Part shown: positions 45,848 through 56,881 of the stretch, piece after piece | Layout of the letters: every line of letters starts with the position of its first letter | Position numbering within the stretch: the first letter of the stretch is position 1 | From: Bretschneidera sinensis | Lineage: Eukaryota; Streptophyta; Magnoliopsida; Brassicales; Akaniaceae | Direction: 5' to 3' | Assembly (NCBI GenBank): GCA_023935145.1 | Contig: CM043701.1 | Span: forward strand, 77,026,817-77,090,816 | Length of the DNA: 64,000 bases | Translations under genes and position numbers: made by a program | Notes under the pieces: model-generated | Databases searched by the model: none | The model's input: the letters and a program-made list of their open reading frames with translations, nothing else | Told to the model about the DNA's origin: nothing

Positions 45848-47050
45848 TGATAAGTGCTTAAATAGTCATATTTAAGCCCATTAATTTACACTTGTTAGGC
45901 TCTTTATTTATCTATTTCTATGGATTCTACTTCATTTTCATGTTTTATGTGTTTTTCACAGGACTTGGACAAAAAGATGATAATTTAGAGCTTTTAGAAG
46001 CAAAAGTCAAGATCTACCATCCAGCAAGGTGCGCTCGAGTGCACCCCATTGAGATCGAGCGCATAAGAGAATGAGCGCACTTGAAGAAGGCTCAAGCGCA
46101 CACTTGCCCTCGAGCGCATCCCATATACGCTCGAGCGTAATCATTCCAGTGGCGACAGAGCCAGATATAGAAAGAAGTCTTCCGACTCCAAAAAGGAATT
46201 AGGGTTTCGGGACATCAAGAGAACCCTATAAATAGCCATGTAAAACACATAAACCATACCTTATGTTCTAGATTCGAAGTAGAGAGCTTAGGAGAGGAAT
46301 TGACGACTTGTCTCCTGAGTCTTCTTCGGTTTTAGGTTTCTGTTTTTATTTCATTATGTTTAGAATGTTTTGTTTACTTAGCATGTGTAACTAAACTCCT
46401 ATAGGGCTCGATTGAAGCCCTAGTTATGCTTTTCCACATGTATGTGTCTGATCAACGTATGTATGTGGTATAGATAAGTTAGTCGAATCAATTTGGATGA
46501 CCGAGTCCTGGGTTCGACATTAGTAACAAGGGATATCCACACCAGATTCCTGGGTTAATCAATATGGAAAACCGGGAGTGGACCAAACCCTAAGTCCCGT
46601 GTGGTTCCCGATCTCCACAGCTCTCATGCTCTCTTAAGGAACAACTCAGTATATACCCATGTTGAATCCCTTAAGAGAGAAAAGAGTTAGAGTATACACC
46701 ATGCCTAACTCGTTGCATAGGGAGATCAATAGCCTAAGGTATGGACCAAGCCATTAGGTTGGCAACCATTAGATATTCATGATATGGTTAGAGCATTGAA
46801 GCTTTACTTAGTGGGAAAGTATAATTAGGGTGAATATCATAGTCATATGTTCCCATTATTGTTATTTACTCACAATCAAACTGCTATTTCTCTTTTTAAA
46901 CTTGAAGAAACTAATTCTAAAACGAAATTCACCAATCTCTGTGGAAATGATCTCGCATTTGCACACTATGCTACCACAGACCTTGTGCACTTGCAAGTAA
47001 AACTTGGACGGTTATTTGCATATTTATTTAGGTAGATAATTGCTCCAACA
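45848..47050 (+). repeat. 3' LTR of the Athila-like relic
   Basis: 1203 bp from TGATAAGTGC to CTCCAACA. It has a TATA-like CCCTATAAATAGCC near 46225 and clustered CGCTCGAGCG motifs (46028-46137) upstream of it. The start is homologous to that of the solo LTR at 214. It is bordered on the left by the polypurine tract and on the right by array sequence. Confidence 0.88.
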
Positions 47051-48722
47051 ACTACTTGTCATACACTCGGCCTAATCTCTCCAAATTCGAGCGTATGAGA
47101 TGTTTTGCATACGCTCGACCTGATTTTTCTAAGTCCGAGCGTATGAGCTGCTTTTCATACGCTCGACCAAATTTCTCCAAGTCCAAGCGTATGAGCTGCT
47201 TGTCATACGCTCGGTCAAATTTCTTCAAGTCCGAGTGTATGAGCTATTTTGCATACACTCGGCCTAATCTTTCCAAGTCCGAGCGTATGAGCTGCTTTGC
47301 ATGAACTCGGCCTGATTTCTCCAAGTTCGAGTGTATGAGTAACTTATCATACGCTCGGCCAAATTTCTCCAAGTTCGAGCCTATGAGCTGCTTGTCATAT
47401 GCTCGGCCAAGTTTCTCCAAGTTCGAGAGTATGAGCTGCTTTGCATACGCTCGACTCGATTTCTCCAAGTCCGAGCGTATGAGCTGTTTTGCATACACTC
47501 GGTCTGATTTCTCCAAGCCTGAGCGTGTGAGCTGCTTTGCATACACTCAACCTGATTTCTCCAAGTCCGAACGTATGAGTTGTTTTGCATACATTGGACC
47601 TGATTTCTCCAAGTCCAAGCGTGTGAGCTGTTTTCCATACACTCGGCCTGATTTCTCCAAGTCCGAGCGTATGAGCTGCTTTGCATACGCTCAGCTTGAT
47701 TTCTCCAAGTCCGAGCTTATTAGCTGCTTGTCATAAGCTTGACCAAATTTCTCCAAGTCCGAGCGTATGGGCTGCTTGTCATACGCTCGGCCTAATCTCT
47801 CCAAGTCCGAGCGTATGAGCTGTTTTGCATATGCTTGGCCTGATTTCTCTAATTCCGAGAGTATGAACTGTTTGTCATACGCTCGGCCAAATTTCTCCAA
47901 GTCCGAGCGTATGAGCTGCTTGTCATACGCTACGCCAAATTTCTCCAAGTCCGAACGTATGTGCTACTTTGCATACGCTCGGCCTGATTTCTCTAAGTCT
48001 GAGCATATGAACTGCTTTGCATACACTCGGCCTGATTTCTCCAAGTCTGAGCATATGAGCTGCTTGTCGTACGCTCGGCTTGATTTCTCTATGTCAGAGC
48101 GTATGAGCTGTTTGTCATACACTCATCCTAATTTCTCCAAGTTCAAACGTATGAGCTGCTTGCCATACGCTCGGCCTAATTTCTCCAATTTCGAGCGTAC
48201 GAACTGCTTATCATACGCTCGGCCTAATTTCTCCAAGTCTGAGCGTATGAGGAACTTGTCCTACACTCGGCCCAATTTTTTCAAGTCCGAGAATATGAGT
48301 TGTTTGCCATACGCTCGCCTAATTTCTCCAAGTCTGAGCGTATGAGTTGCCTGTCATACGCTTGGCGTAATTTCTCTAAGACCGAGCATTTGAACTCTTC
48401 CTCAAACACTCGGCCCAGATTCGACAAAACTGAGCGTTTGAACTGTTCCTCAAACGCTCGGCCTAGATTCGCCAAGACTGAGCATTTGAACTATTCTCCA
48501 AATGCTCAGCCCAGATTCCCCAAAATCGAGTGTTTGAATTGTTCTGCAAACACTCGGCCCAGATTCGCCAAGACCGAGCGTTTAAACTGTTCTCCAAACA
48601 CTCGGCCCAAATTCGTCAAGACCGAGCGATTGAATTGTTCCTCAAATGCACGGCCCCAATTCGCCGAGACCAAATGTTTGAACTGCTCTTCAAATGCTCG
48701 GCCTAGATTCTTCGAGTTTCAG
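47051..48722. repeat. 48-bp hairpin satellite array, part 2 (about 35 units)
   Basis: This is the same repeat as 27096-40444, split off by the nested relic. The last seven to eight units (about 48382-48722) form a distinct subfamily: arms CCGAGCGTTTG and CAAACGCTCGG, loop AACTGTTCCT-like, spacer CCTAGATTCGCCAAGA-like. It keeps the 48-bp period and the complementarity of both arms while stem, loop and spacer have all changed. Confidence 0.95.
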
Positions 48723-48829
48723 GAAGAAATTTTACTCCAAGGTAAAATGACTAAGTATAAAAGCAGGAAAATATTCTATAGAAAGCAAAGTCTGAAGGAA
48801 GGAAGGGCTTTTTATTAACTTATCAAAAA

Positions 48830-49300
48830 GTTACAAAAAAACCCTAACGACCTCGAAGTACAAACAAAAGAGGACTCTAACGGCCTCGAAGTACAAAGAA
48901 AAAACCAACAATTCTAGCCTAGGATAGGAGTCTCCTCAGCCTCTTTGTCTTCCTGCCTCGACCTCTTTGTCTTAAGGCGATCCTGTTTGGCGAGCTGCTC
49001 TCATCCCGAACTTGGATGTTCCTCCCCTACTATGAGCTGCTCTGTGCCCAGATGTTCTTCTCACCCGTCCGACTGCTCCCACTCAGAATCTGGACGAGGT
49101 CCTTGCTCCTCGGGCTGCTCCCCCCTCCAAAGCAGGCTGTTCCTCATCCTCCTCCTCGGACTCTAGTAGATCAAGGCCCGAAAAGTCCATCTCTGGATAC
49201 ATAGCCTCAACCTCCCTATTGGCTTCCATAAATCCCTCAAGGAACTGCTAGCCCCCCCCTCTCCAGGACCACGGCCGTCCAGGTAGGCCTCCGAGCCTTG
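48830..49300 (-). pseudogene. Antisense gene of the Tat element, broken copy B
   Basis: On the minus strand 49262-49140 reads QFLEGFMEANREVEAMYPEM and DFSGLDLLESEEEDEE after a G-G, clearly homologous to FLAGFNETKVKAEFLF and DFSGLDLEVL of copy A at 24.9 kb. Only this C-terminal part survives; the Transposase_28-like N-terminus and the coiled-coil exon are absent. An acidic tail with repeated E follows, as in copy A. A promoter-like block lies upstream (49320-49500), so an internal deletion fused promoter and C-terminus. Confidence 0.7.
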
Positions 49301-49858
49301 GGATTCGGGTTCTAAAACGTTAAAACTCTAAAAAACCAGGGTGTGAGGATGAGGACTCTCAGGAATAAGGAAACGAGGCTAAAGGCTCTCAACTCTTCTC
49401 CCTAAAAAAAAAATTCGCTTTGATTTGAAGTAAAGACAATAGAAAACTCCTTTTATAAAAAGGGAAAACACGTTCAACGAGGGCACTTAATGCAAGCACA
49501 GAAAAAGATGAGACCTTTAAGGATCCCAAAGCCGCTCACATACTCCCCCAAGCGGCTTCTCACTTCCCATAGGCAAAAAAAAAAAAAAAAAAAACCCCAT
49601 TCCCAAGGACTATCATTCTCCTAAAAATGGCTGCTTGCATTTAATGCAGGATTGACTCGCACCACGTGTCACACCAGCCGTAATTTCCCAGGATTGGACA
49701 CCTAGAGCTCTAAAATCTGAACACTTGGGTTGTTCCTCGTGTCCTCAACCCAATAATCTAAGCCCAAACGTATGAGTTGTTCAAGTATAAACGCTCGACC
49801 ACGGCACATCACATTTTACTTCCTCGAGGCATAAGTACCTGAGGAAGTGGGGGGCCTG
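49301..49858. other. Antisense promoter copy, one stray repeat unit and polypurine tract
   Basis: On the minus strand TTTTATAAAA at 49451-49460 is a TATA-like box placed as in copy A (26785). A run of about 20 A lies at 49575-49594. 49765-49802 (AAACGTATGAGTTGTTCAAG then AAACGCTCGACC) is one degenerate unit of the 48-bp repeat, outside the array. The polypurine tract GAGGAAGTGGGGGG is at 49841-49854, just before the 3' LTR. Confidence 0.65.
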
Positions 49859-50405
49859 TGATGGTACCCACCAAAACCCTCGAAACACTAACAGATGGAC
49901 CCTGGCAAGACTAATAGGGAGACGACGGCTAAACACACGTGGAACAGTCAGGTCATATGACCGCCACGTCAAAGCATGGTTAGCAGACCTAACCCTTCTA
50001 CAACATGCGACCCCTGACACACGCCATCTACTGATCACACAATTAAGGCCTAACCTCTAAAAGCAGAGACAACATGGGCAAGGCCATACCCCCCCATGTG
50101 GGCAATACCTACTCAGGGGACTATAAGAAGACGGAGGTATGGAATTTATAATTCATTCACACTTTTCTATTTGCAGTTAAGCCACTTTAGATTGAACCCT
50201 TGGCCTCGGCCTCCATTAAGCCCTCGTTCTACCTTAAGCATCGAAGCACCCTCGGAGGTCTCTCCCTCCCCTCATTCCGAGGGTTTTTAGTTAACCCCTG
50301 TTACTTGTGCAAGGCCAAGGCCACGTCAACACCAAGGCCACGTCAGCACCAAGGACCCGTCAGCACCTAGGCCACATCAACAGTAGCAATTTTTCGGCAT
50401 CAACA
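49859..50405 (+). repeat. 3' LTR of the giant element
   Basis: 547 bp from TGATGGTACC to CATCAACA, followed by the target duplication ATGAT (50406-50410). Relative to the 5' LTR it has lost about 27 bp near 49926 and gained a repeat of the GCCACGTCAGCACCAAGG type near its end. TATA-like CTATAAG is at 50121-50127. The inverted repeat reads CCCTCGGA...TCCGAGGG here, fully complementary. Confidence 0.9.
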
Positions 50406-50410
50406 ATGAT

Positions 50411-51918
50411 GATTCATTAATAAAAAAAAACACTCTAACCTTCTCTCCTCTAATCTACCGTGTGACGCCAGTCCCATGGCATTTTATCCCACGTATCCAT
50501 CAACTCAGGTATCGTTACTTTTGCCAATATCAAGGAAAAGTAGTTTTTAATTTATATATTAATAATTATTTTAGTTATAAAAATAATATGTAATTACGAA
50601 AATATTATAAATATTTAGAGTTTTAGAAATTAATACACAATAGTTTATTAGTTGGTTTTCTTATTTTAAGTATTAATTATATAACCATGCCATGCATGAC
50701 TTTTATTCAGACTTTTAATTACAAAACTTTAAATATAAAATAGTGACAAAAAAATCATTTCAACACTCATCTTTTACAATTATGTTATAGCTTTAAAATT
50801 ATGTAATCAAAGTGACTGAGTTGTTTATGGTAATTCTAGGTTACCATGCCTCTTTTTGATATTCTGTAATTGAATAAATGCTTCGGTGCCTTTTGATTGA
50901 ATAATAGAAAACATAAATAGGTCAGGTGATAACTAACCATTACACGACGTGGGCATTGCCTAGTAAATACGGACTGAAACAACTGACTCAAACGGACTAC
51001 AGGGACTCACTAACTACCTACGAGCCTCTCGGTCCACTTACAAGGACTCAGTCAATGAAATAAAAACAATTAAAATCAAAGTGAAATGACATAACATTAG
51101 CACCATTAGACAAACATTAGATAATAAGGGTCTCGAACCCTCGCGCATAACAAATTGTAAATCAAATTTTGCTTATAACAGTAGTTGTTGATCTCAGCTC
51201 TAAAGATATTATATTATCGAATACATCTGTTATACAATTAATTTTTTTAATAAAGCAAATAAAACGAATACATAAAAAAAGACAAATACAAAAATAAAAA
51301 CCTAATTTTATGTGAACTAACTTGACACCGTGAGGCAATTTGCGAAAAAAATTCATATAAATGTTGCAAAAAAAGTAAAAGTATAGAATCACATAACATT
51401 CAGAGTTATCGAAATGATTTAAAAGACATTTTGCATAGGCTTCAATAAAACTTTCACAAAGAACTCTTAAAACAAAATTTAAAAAAAAAATACAAAAAAG
51501 AGGTTAGAATTGAAACTCACAAAGAGCGTTCCAAATCATGAACAAAAAATAATAGAATAATCTATAAAATAAAAATTTGAAATATATTTTGAATTTAAAA
51601 GAAAAATCCTTAGAAAACCCTAAAAAGATATAACATAGATATAAACAAAAAGGAATAAAGAAGATGTTGATGATAGAGTAAACTCAAATGATTTATTTTT
51701 ATAAATAAAATCTTAAAAATACATATTTTTTAGATAGACATGCAATTGGTATTCACACTTTGGGGAGTGAAAGGGCCTCAATTCTCTATATATAATATAC
51801 CAAAAAAATATGTATGGAGAAATCAATGGAGAATTGTAATCAAAGTTGAACTTAAAGACAAGTTAATAGAGAAAGACTAACCGTTTGAACAGAGTAGAAG
51901 AAAAACGAAAAAAAAAAA
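50411..51918. other. Non-coding AT-rich DNA
   Basis: This is the genomic DNA continuing 18.5 kb (the target site of the giant element). No open frame with recognisable content, RNA gene or transposon end was found; homopolymer A and T runs are frequent. Confidence 0.6.
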
Positions 51919-53084
51919 GGGTCTGTTTGGTTCACAGACAGGATTATAATGGGATATGATTATGATTAAAGTGGAATATGATTATATGTGATTAAAGTAT
52001 GACTAGCTTAATACTATGTTTGGTTCATGAGATTTCTAAATTGAGATTAAATTAGAATAATATAAACAATGACCAAAATACCCTTGCAAACCTAATGTAC
52101 ATTCTGCCCAAACCCAAATCTCCCTATAATTCATTCTATCTCAATTCTTCTTCTTCCTTCTTCAGTTCTTCTTCTTCCCATATCACCACCCCATCAATCA
52201 CCATCACTCACCCTATCAACCACCAGCAACCATAAAATCACCAAAAGAATCAATACAAAATCATAAAAAAAAAAAACAACACAAACCCAGAAAAATCATT
52301 TGCAAATATCAAAATAAATCCACAAACCTAAAAACAAATCAACAAAAATCCACAAAACCCATAAATTCAAAAAAAATATGAAAAATCTCACAAATCCACA
52401 GCTCTCTAGTCTCGGTCAGACTAGTTGGACTGGTACGATAGTGGTCTTAATCAGAGGAGGAAAAGGAAGGAGAGTGGAAAAATGAAGGGGAAAAGAGGAA
52501 GGTGCGCGCGGTGCGATCTGGGAAAGGAGGAGGAGAAGATGGGGGAAGAAGAAGGGAAAAGGGAAAGGAGGAGGTGCAGGGGAAAGAGGGATGGGGTGGG
52601 GGAAGGTACAAGGGAGGAGAGGGAAGGAGGGAGGAAGCGCGACGCTGGAGGATGAGAGAGGAGAGAAATGAGGAGGAAAGAACTAGGCTACGTGATCTGA
52701 GGAGTCGCTACGCGGATGAGGAAGAAGAAGGGAAAAAGAAAGGGAAAGGAAGAAGAGGATGAGGATGAGAAGGAGGGGGATGAAGGGAGGAGGAAGAAGA
52801 AGATGAAGATTTTATGTCTGACATGGAAGTGAAGAAGATGAAGAGAGAAAGTCTGCGTGGGAAAGGGTTAAGATGGGGTTGAGCCCAAAAAATTAATCCA
52901 AAAGGCATGGGATTAATTTTGTATCAGAGGGGGTGTGAGATTAAAATCATGGGATTGTGACTAATTTAGTCCCAATCTAATCCCAGATGAACAATTAGTT
53001 CCTTTAACCAAACATGTGACTAATTGTTCATATGATATTAATTTAGTTAAATCCCATATTAATCCCTCAAACCAAACTGCCCCT
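51919..53084. mobile_element. MITE-like element with purine/pyrimidine asymmetric core
   Basis: The left end GGGTCTGTTTGGTTCACAGA and the reverse complement of the right end (AGGGGCAGTTTGGTTTGAGG) match in CTGTTTGGTT-like blocks; both continue with GGATTA and ATGGGAT. The inner left half has CTTCTT-rich DNA (52140-52180), the inner right half a long GA-rich tract (52440-52800). The GA tract gives spurious charged open frames. No transposase is present. The ends resemble plant PIF/Harbinger-type non-autonomous elements; no target duplication could be confirmed beside the A run. Confidence 0.6.
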
Positions 53085-54847
53085 AAATGCTACATAGAAT
53101 TGACTAATATATAAGTTGAGTTTTCAGTTTTAAGGATATGCCACATTCATGTGATAATTGTTTATTTTAACAAAACTACATAGTTTTAAAATTCAGTTAT
53201 CTTCTTTTGGTTGTCAAACGGTTGTGTTTAACAGCCACATGTGCAGGTTACTTAATTCTTTTAACCAAAACGGTGTGTTTTTGGTTTTGATTTTTTTTTT
53301 TTTTTACTGTGCATCTGTTTTGTGGAGCATGAGGATAAAGATGCTAGCCAACGCTTGATTTTTTGAGTCTATAATATATGCCTGATTCTTTGTACATCAC
53401 CTTTGTTGTTCTATTACTCAGTTTGTGGAAGCAGTTTTAGCAAACAGGTCAATTTCCAGGTATTTTTAAAGCATATTTGCGTTTATCCACTTAAGAATCT
53501 TTTTTGCTACATGATCAAGTCATTAAGTTAGTATATTATGTGAGATAACATAAAATATACTATATTGCTAGTTACTAACTTTATGAATTTAGAGATCAAC
53601 TTCATTAGTTTATAATTTAAAGAAATACAAAATTGAAGAGTGATGTGACCAAAATTAAATGGTCTAGTAAGAACTAGACATGTGGAGCAGCATAATGATC
53701 GCTTACCTCAGGCAACATAGATATCATACCTATTCTAACCATAATAATGGACTCGCCATCCAAAAGCTTAAATATTTTGTCCTTAATGGAAGAGCTCACA
53801 AGCAGAGATCACTTCTTACAGACAAATATCGCTTCTTACAATACTCGAGTTCGTGAAGTCATATCCCAGCTGTAATTCATTTCGGAACTCTAAACAAAGG
53901 ATCTCCAACATTTATTTAAAGAGGTGAATGCACCTAACAAAAGAAAGAGAGAAAAAACCCGGGAGAAAAACTTGAAAAAGAGAAACACCCAAAAAGAGCA
54001 CATAGAACCACCTCAATTCTCTCCCCTCCCTTCACTCTCTTTTCTCGGTATCACTTTAAACCTTTCCCCTTGCGTAATTTTCGTGTCCACTGACTTAACC
54101 ATTGGAGGGTCCTCCTCGTAGTACCACACTCCGGGTGGCTTTCCTTGTAGGTCCACAAGTACGAAACAAACACAATTACATGAGCCGAGTCACTACAAAA
54201 CCCTCATCTCCTCAAAACTTACAGACTTCTAACACAGCTTCCACCCTATTGAAGTTCAAGAAGACAATACTACTCTTTAACATCTTTTTGGTATCAACAA
54301 AGGGATTACCATGCTTCTTAATAGTATGCAAGCCTTTTTCTTTTTCTTTCGATTAGAGTTTTTATAAAGTTTTTTGTATTATCAAAACATTTTGCCATTT
54401 ATCATACATTACATAACAATTAATAAACATGTTGGTGCCTGATCCAAACAAGTTACATTCAAAAACTATACTGGTAGATGCTTTTGACTAAGACTTGGAT
54501 TTCTTTTTGTAATTAAACCAAGAAAACTTAAATAGAAAAGCTTGATTTCCTTTTTTTGGTATATTTGATTTAAAATCTATAAGTTATGATTCTCCTTTCT
54601 TACAATTCGGCCACAAACCCACAAACCAAGTGACAAATGCTTGATTTTGAGCTTAGATAATATTCTAATATCATGTATTGTTCTCTTGCATTTGATAGAC
54701 TCATGAAAAATTCAAATCCTCATCTTCTTTCTTTCTGTTTGCTCTAGAAGACAAAAAATGATAAATTTATCCTCTTATATAATTTCCAATTGTTTATAAT
54801 TTAATATATACCAAAATTACCGATGACTTAAAACAATTAAGTATAAA
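53085..54847. other. Non-coding region with a possible LTR-like fragment
   Basis: Mostly AT-rich without recognisable genes. 53650-54240 is richer in GC and has a TATA-like TTTATTTAAAGAGG (53908), then ACTGACTTAACCATTGGAGG and CCTTGTAGGTCC, a pattern resembling the transcribed part of some gypsy LTRs. No ends or partner copy were found, so this stays a suggestion. Confidence 0.3.
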
Positions 54848-55328
54848 TGACTATCAGAAATAAAATAGAAGAAAAATAAACAGACACAGAAAATTTACGT
54901 GGTTTGGAGTTAAAACTATTATGTCCACAAACGGAGAAAGAATCCACTATAATCAAAATTAGAGTACAAATCAAGAGAGATAAAACTCTTTAAACCCAAA
55001 TACATCCAAATCTAGGCTATCGCAAGTTTAACTAAGAAAATACAACGGTCTAGAAGAAAAGAAGTTTTAATCATTCACAGGGATCTGTTTATTGTACAGC
55101 TCTATCTCTTCAGCTTGATGAAAGCAGAGAAATAGGCACATATATTAGCAAGGTCAAGAAAAATCCTTCTTCTACTTAATTTTGCAATTAGTGTTATACT
55201 AGCACCAAAATAGACATCTTTTTTAATTATTTCTTTTCCTACTGTAATTTTTACTCTTGCATGATGACGTGGTAATTAAAATAATAATGAGCTCGCTTTT
55301 ACTCCAAAATTACAACTCATATCTAACA
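54848..55328 (-). repeat. 3' LTR of the copia element
   Basis: About 481 bp; on the minus strand it starts TGTTAGATATGAG. It shares with the other two copies the blocks TTTACGTGG, ACTATAATCAAAAT, AGCTCTATCTCTTCAGC and GCATGATGACGTGG (plus-strand spelling). It is the most diverged of the three copies. Its left end is uncertain by a few bases. Confidence 0.75.
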
Positions 55329-55899
55329 AATCTCTACAGTTGCTTCAATCTCCATAAATCGTAAATTTCTCTCCACCATCTCCATAAATGGCCTAACCAG
55401 GCATATTTCAAATGTTGTAAGTAACACCAATCGAGTCCAAGTAATATTCAAACTTGGGCACTAGAAGTGGTTTAGTAAACATATATGCTAAATTATATGT
55501 TGTCCCAATTTTTTTCTTTTTAAATTTTTTGTTGTCTTCCTTCTTTTTGAATACCCATTTGCATGGCTACTAGTCACTTTGAAGAATCCGCACAAGCAAT
55601 GACTTCTGTATATGTAAAAGGTTCACCTACATTATTGGTTTTTTGTGCAACTGAAAAAGTATAGATAATTGCATCAAGTATTACTAGACAAAACAATATT
55701 GCTGTACCTCAATGGTAGTCTAGTCTCTCTTCTCGGTCTATGTTTGACAATGTTGTAAGCTTCATCCTGAATCTGTTGAGCCCTTTCTTCAACTAAATTC
55801 TCAATCTGTTAAGAAAAAAGTTGTGTGTAAATTTTCTATACAGGATCTTAATCAAAACTTTCAAACTCCACCTGTTGTGTGCTACTCTTACCCTGATCA

Positions 55900-56881
55900 A
55901 AATCACAAGCAACATACTCCTCTTTTTTCGGGCTAAGCATAACAGATTCATTAAAGTAACATCATGACTAACTAAAATTTTAGGTGACTTAGGATTAAGA
56001 CACTATAATCTATATCTTTTCATACGATCAACATTACCAAGAAAAATGCATTTTTTAGCTCTAAGCTCTAATTTTCCATCATTAACATATGCATATGCAG
56101 AACATTCGAATATTTTTACCATAGAATAATCAGGAGGGTTACTAAACCATACCAAATGCTGGGTTTTAAACTCTATAGCTATAGCAGGAGATCGATTAAC
56201 CAAATAACAAGCAATAAATGTTGTCTCTACCCAAAACTCCTTAGCCAAACCAACATCTGATAGCATACTGCGAGCTCTCTCCAAAAGAGTTTTGTTCATT
56301 CGCTCAGCAACCCCATTCTATTATGGTGTGCCTCTAACTATCTTATGTCTAATAATACCCTCATCTCTATAGTAGTCATCAAACTTATTTGATCAAAATT
56401 CCAAACTATTATCTGTCCTCAGCCTTTTAATTTGCTTCTCAATCATGGTTCTCCACTGCTTAAAACACTTGAATGCCTCATCTTTGGTCTTCAATATAAA
56501 CACCCAAGTTTTTCTTGAATAGTCATCAATGAAAGTAAGCATATATACCTGGCACTACCCTTAGGTGGAACACATGAGGGTCCCTAAAGATCAGAGTGAA
56601 TATAATCCACAATACCCTTAGTTCTGTGAATCATTATACTAAAACTAACTCTTTTGTTTGCCAAAAACATAATGCTCACAAAATTTTATTTTTCCTGTAT
56701 TTTGTCCACAAATAAAATCTCTTTTTCTCAACAAAGTTAGTCTATTTTCACTCATGTGGCCCAATCTCATATACCACAATTTTGTAACCTTAGAATCTAA
56801 CATAGTGGAGGTAGTCACTGAACCAGTAACTGTAGTACACTGCAGAACATATAAATTTGATGACATTATCTTCACTTTCAT
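55900..56881 (-). pseudogene. copia integrase region
   Basis: 56881-56645 reads LWYMRLGHMSENRLTLLRKR with FCEHYVFGKQ, the pre-integrase H-C-C segment. 56640-56320 covers the catalytic core in broken frames. 56299-56003 reads LLERARSMLSDVGLAKEFWV, TTFIACYLVNRSPAIAIEFK and CSAYAYVNDGKLELRAKKCI, the copia integrase C-terminal part (usual YLVNRSP and KKCIFLGY motifs). Confidence 0.85.

Larger units (their letters stand above)
40445..47050 (+). mobile_element. Nested Athila-like gypsy relic (5' LTR and pol core missing)
   Basis: Gag, protease, an Athila-type extra ORF, polypurine tract and a 3' LTR follow in plus orientation. There is no 5' LTR or primer-binding site at the left border, where the array (GAGCGTATGA) runs directly into gag leader sequence. 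RT, RNase H and integrase are absent between protease (about 42560) and the extra ORF (43527). The right border is sharp: LTR end CTCCAACA, then array sequence ACTACTTGTCATAC. No target duplication can be matched, as expected after deletion of the left end. The relic inserted into the already expanded array. Confidence 0.85.
18564..50405 (+). mobile_element. Giant Tat-like Ty3/gypsy retrotransposon (31.8 kb)
   Basis: It contains, in order, 5' LTR, primer-binding site, gag, protease, RT, RNase H, a second RNase H, integrase, an antisense gene, a 48-bp tandem array, a broken second antisense gene, polypurine tract and 3' LTR. The LTRs start TGATGG and end CAACA. A double RNase H and an antisense extra gene are traits of the Tat lineage. 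Removing the nested relic (40445-47050) still leaves about 25 kb, most of the excess being the array. By eye the LTRs are about nine-tenths identical, apart from a deletion near the 3' LTR start, so the insertion is not young. Stops in all domains make it non-autonomous. Confidence 0.9.

Noticed and set aside
40445..47050. Athila-like sequence as an original part of the giant element
   Set aside because: It has its own protease, polypurine tract and LTR of another lineage, and array sequence resumes directly after its LTR end.
27096..48722. Independent centromeric or heterochromatic satellite locus
   Set aside because: Both ends lie inside one LTR element with matching target duplications, so the array is part of the element. 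A genome-wide spread of the unit cannot be judged here.
52425..52762. Open frames coding arginine/glutamate/glycine-rich proteins
   Set aside because: They arise from a GA-rich tract inside a MITE-like element and have no domain, splice or start context.
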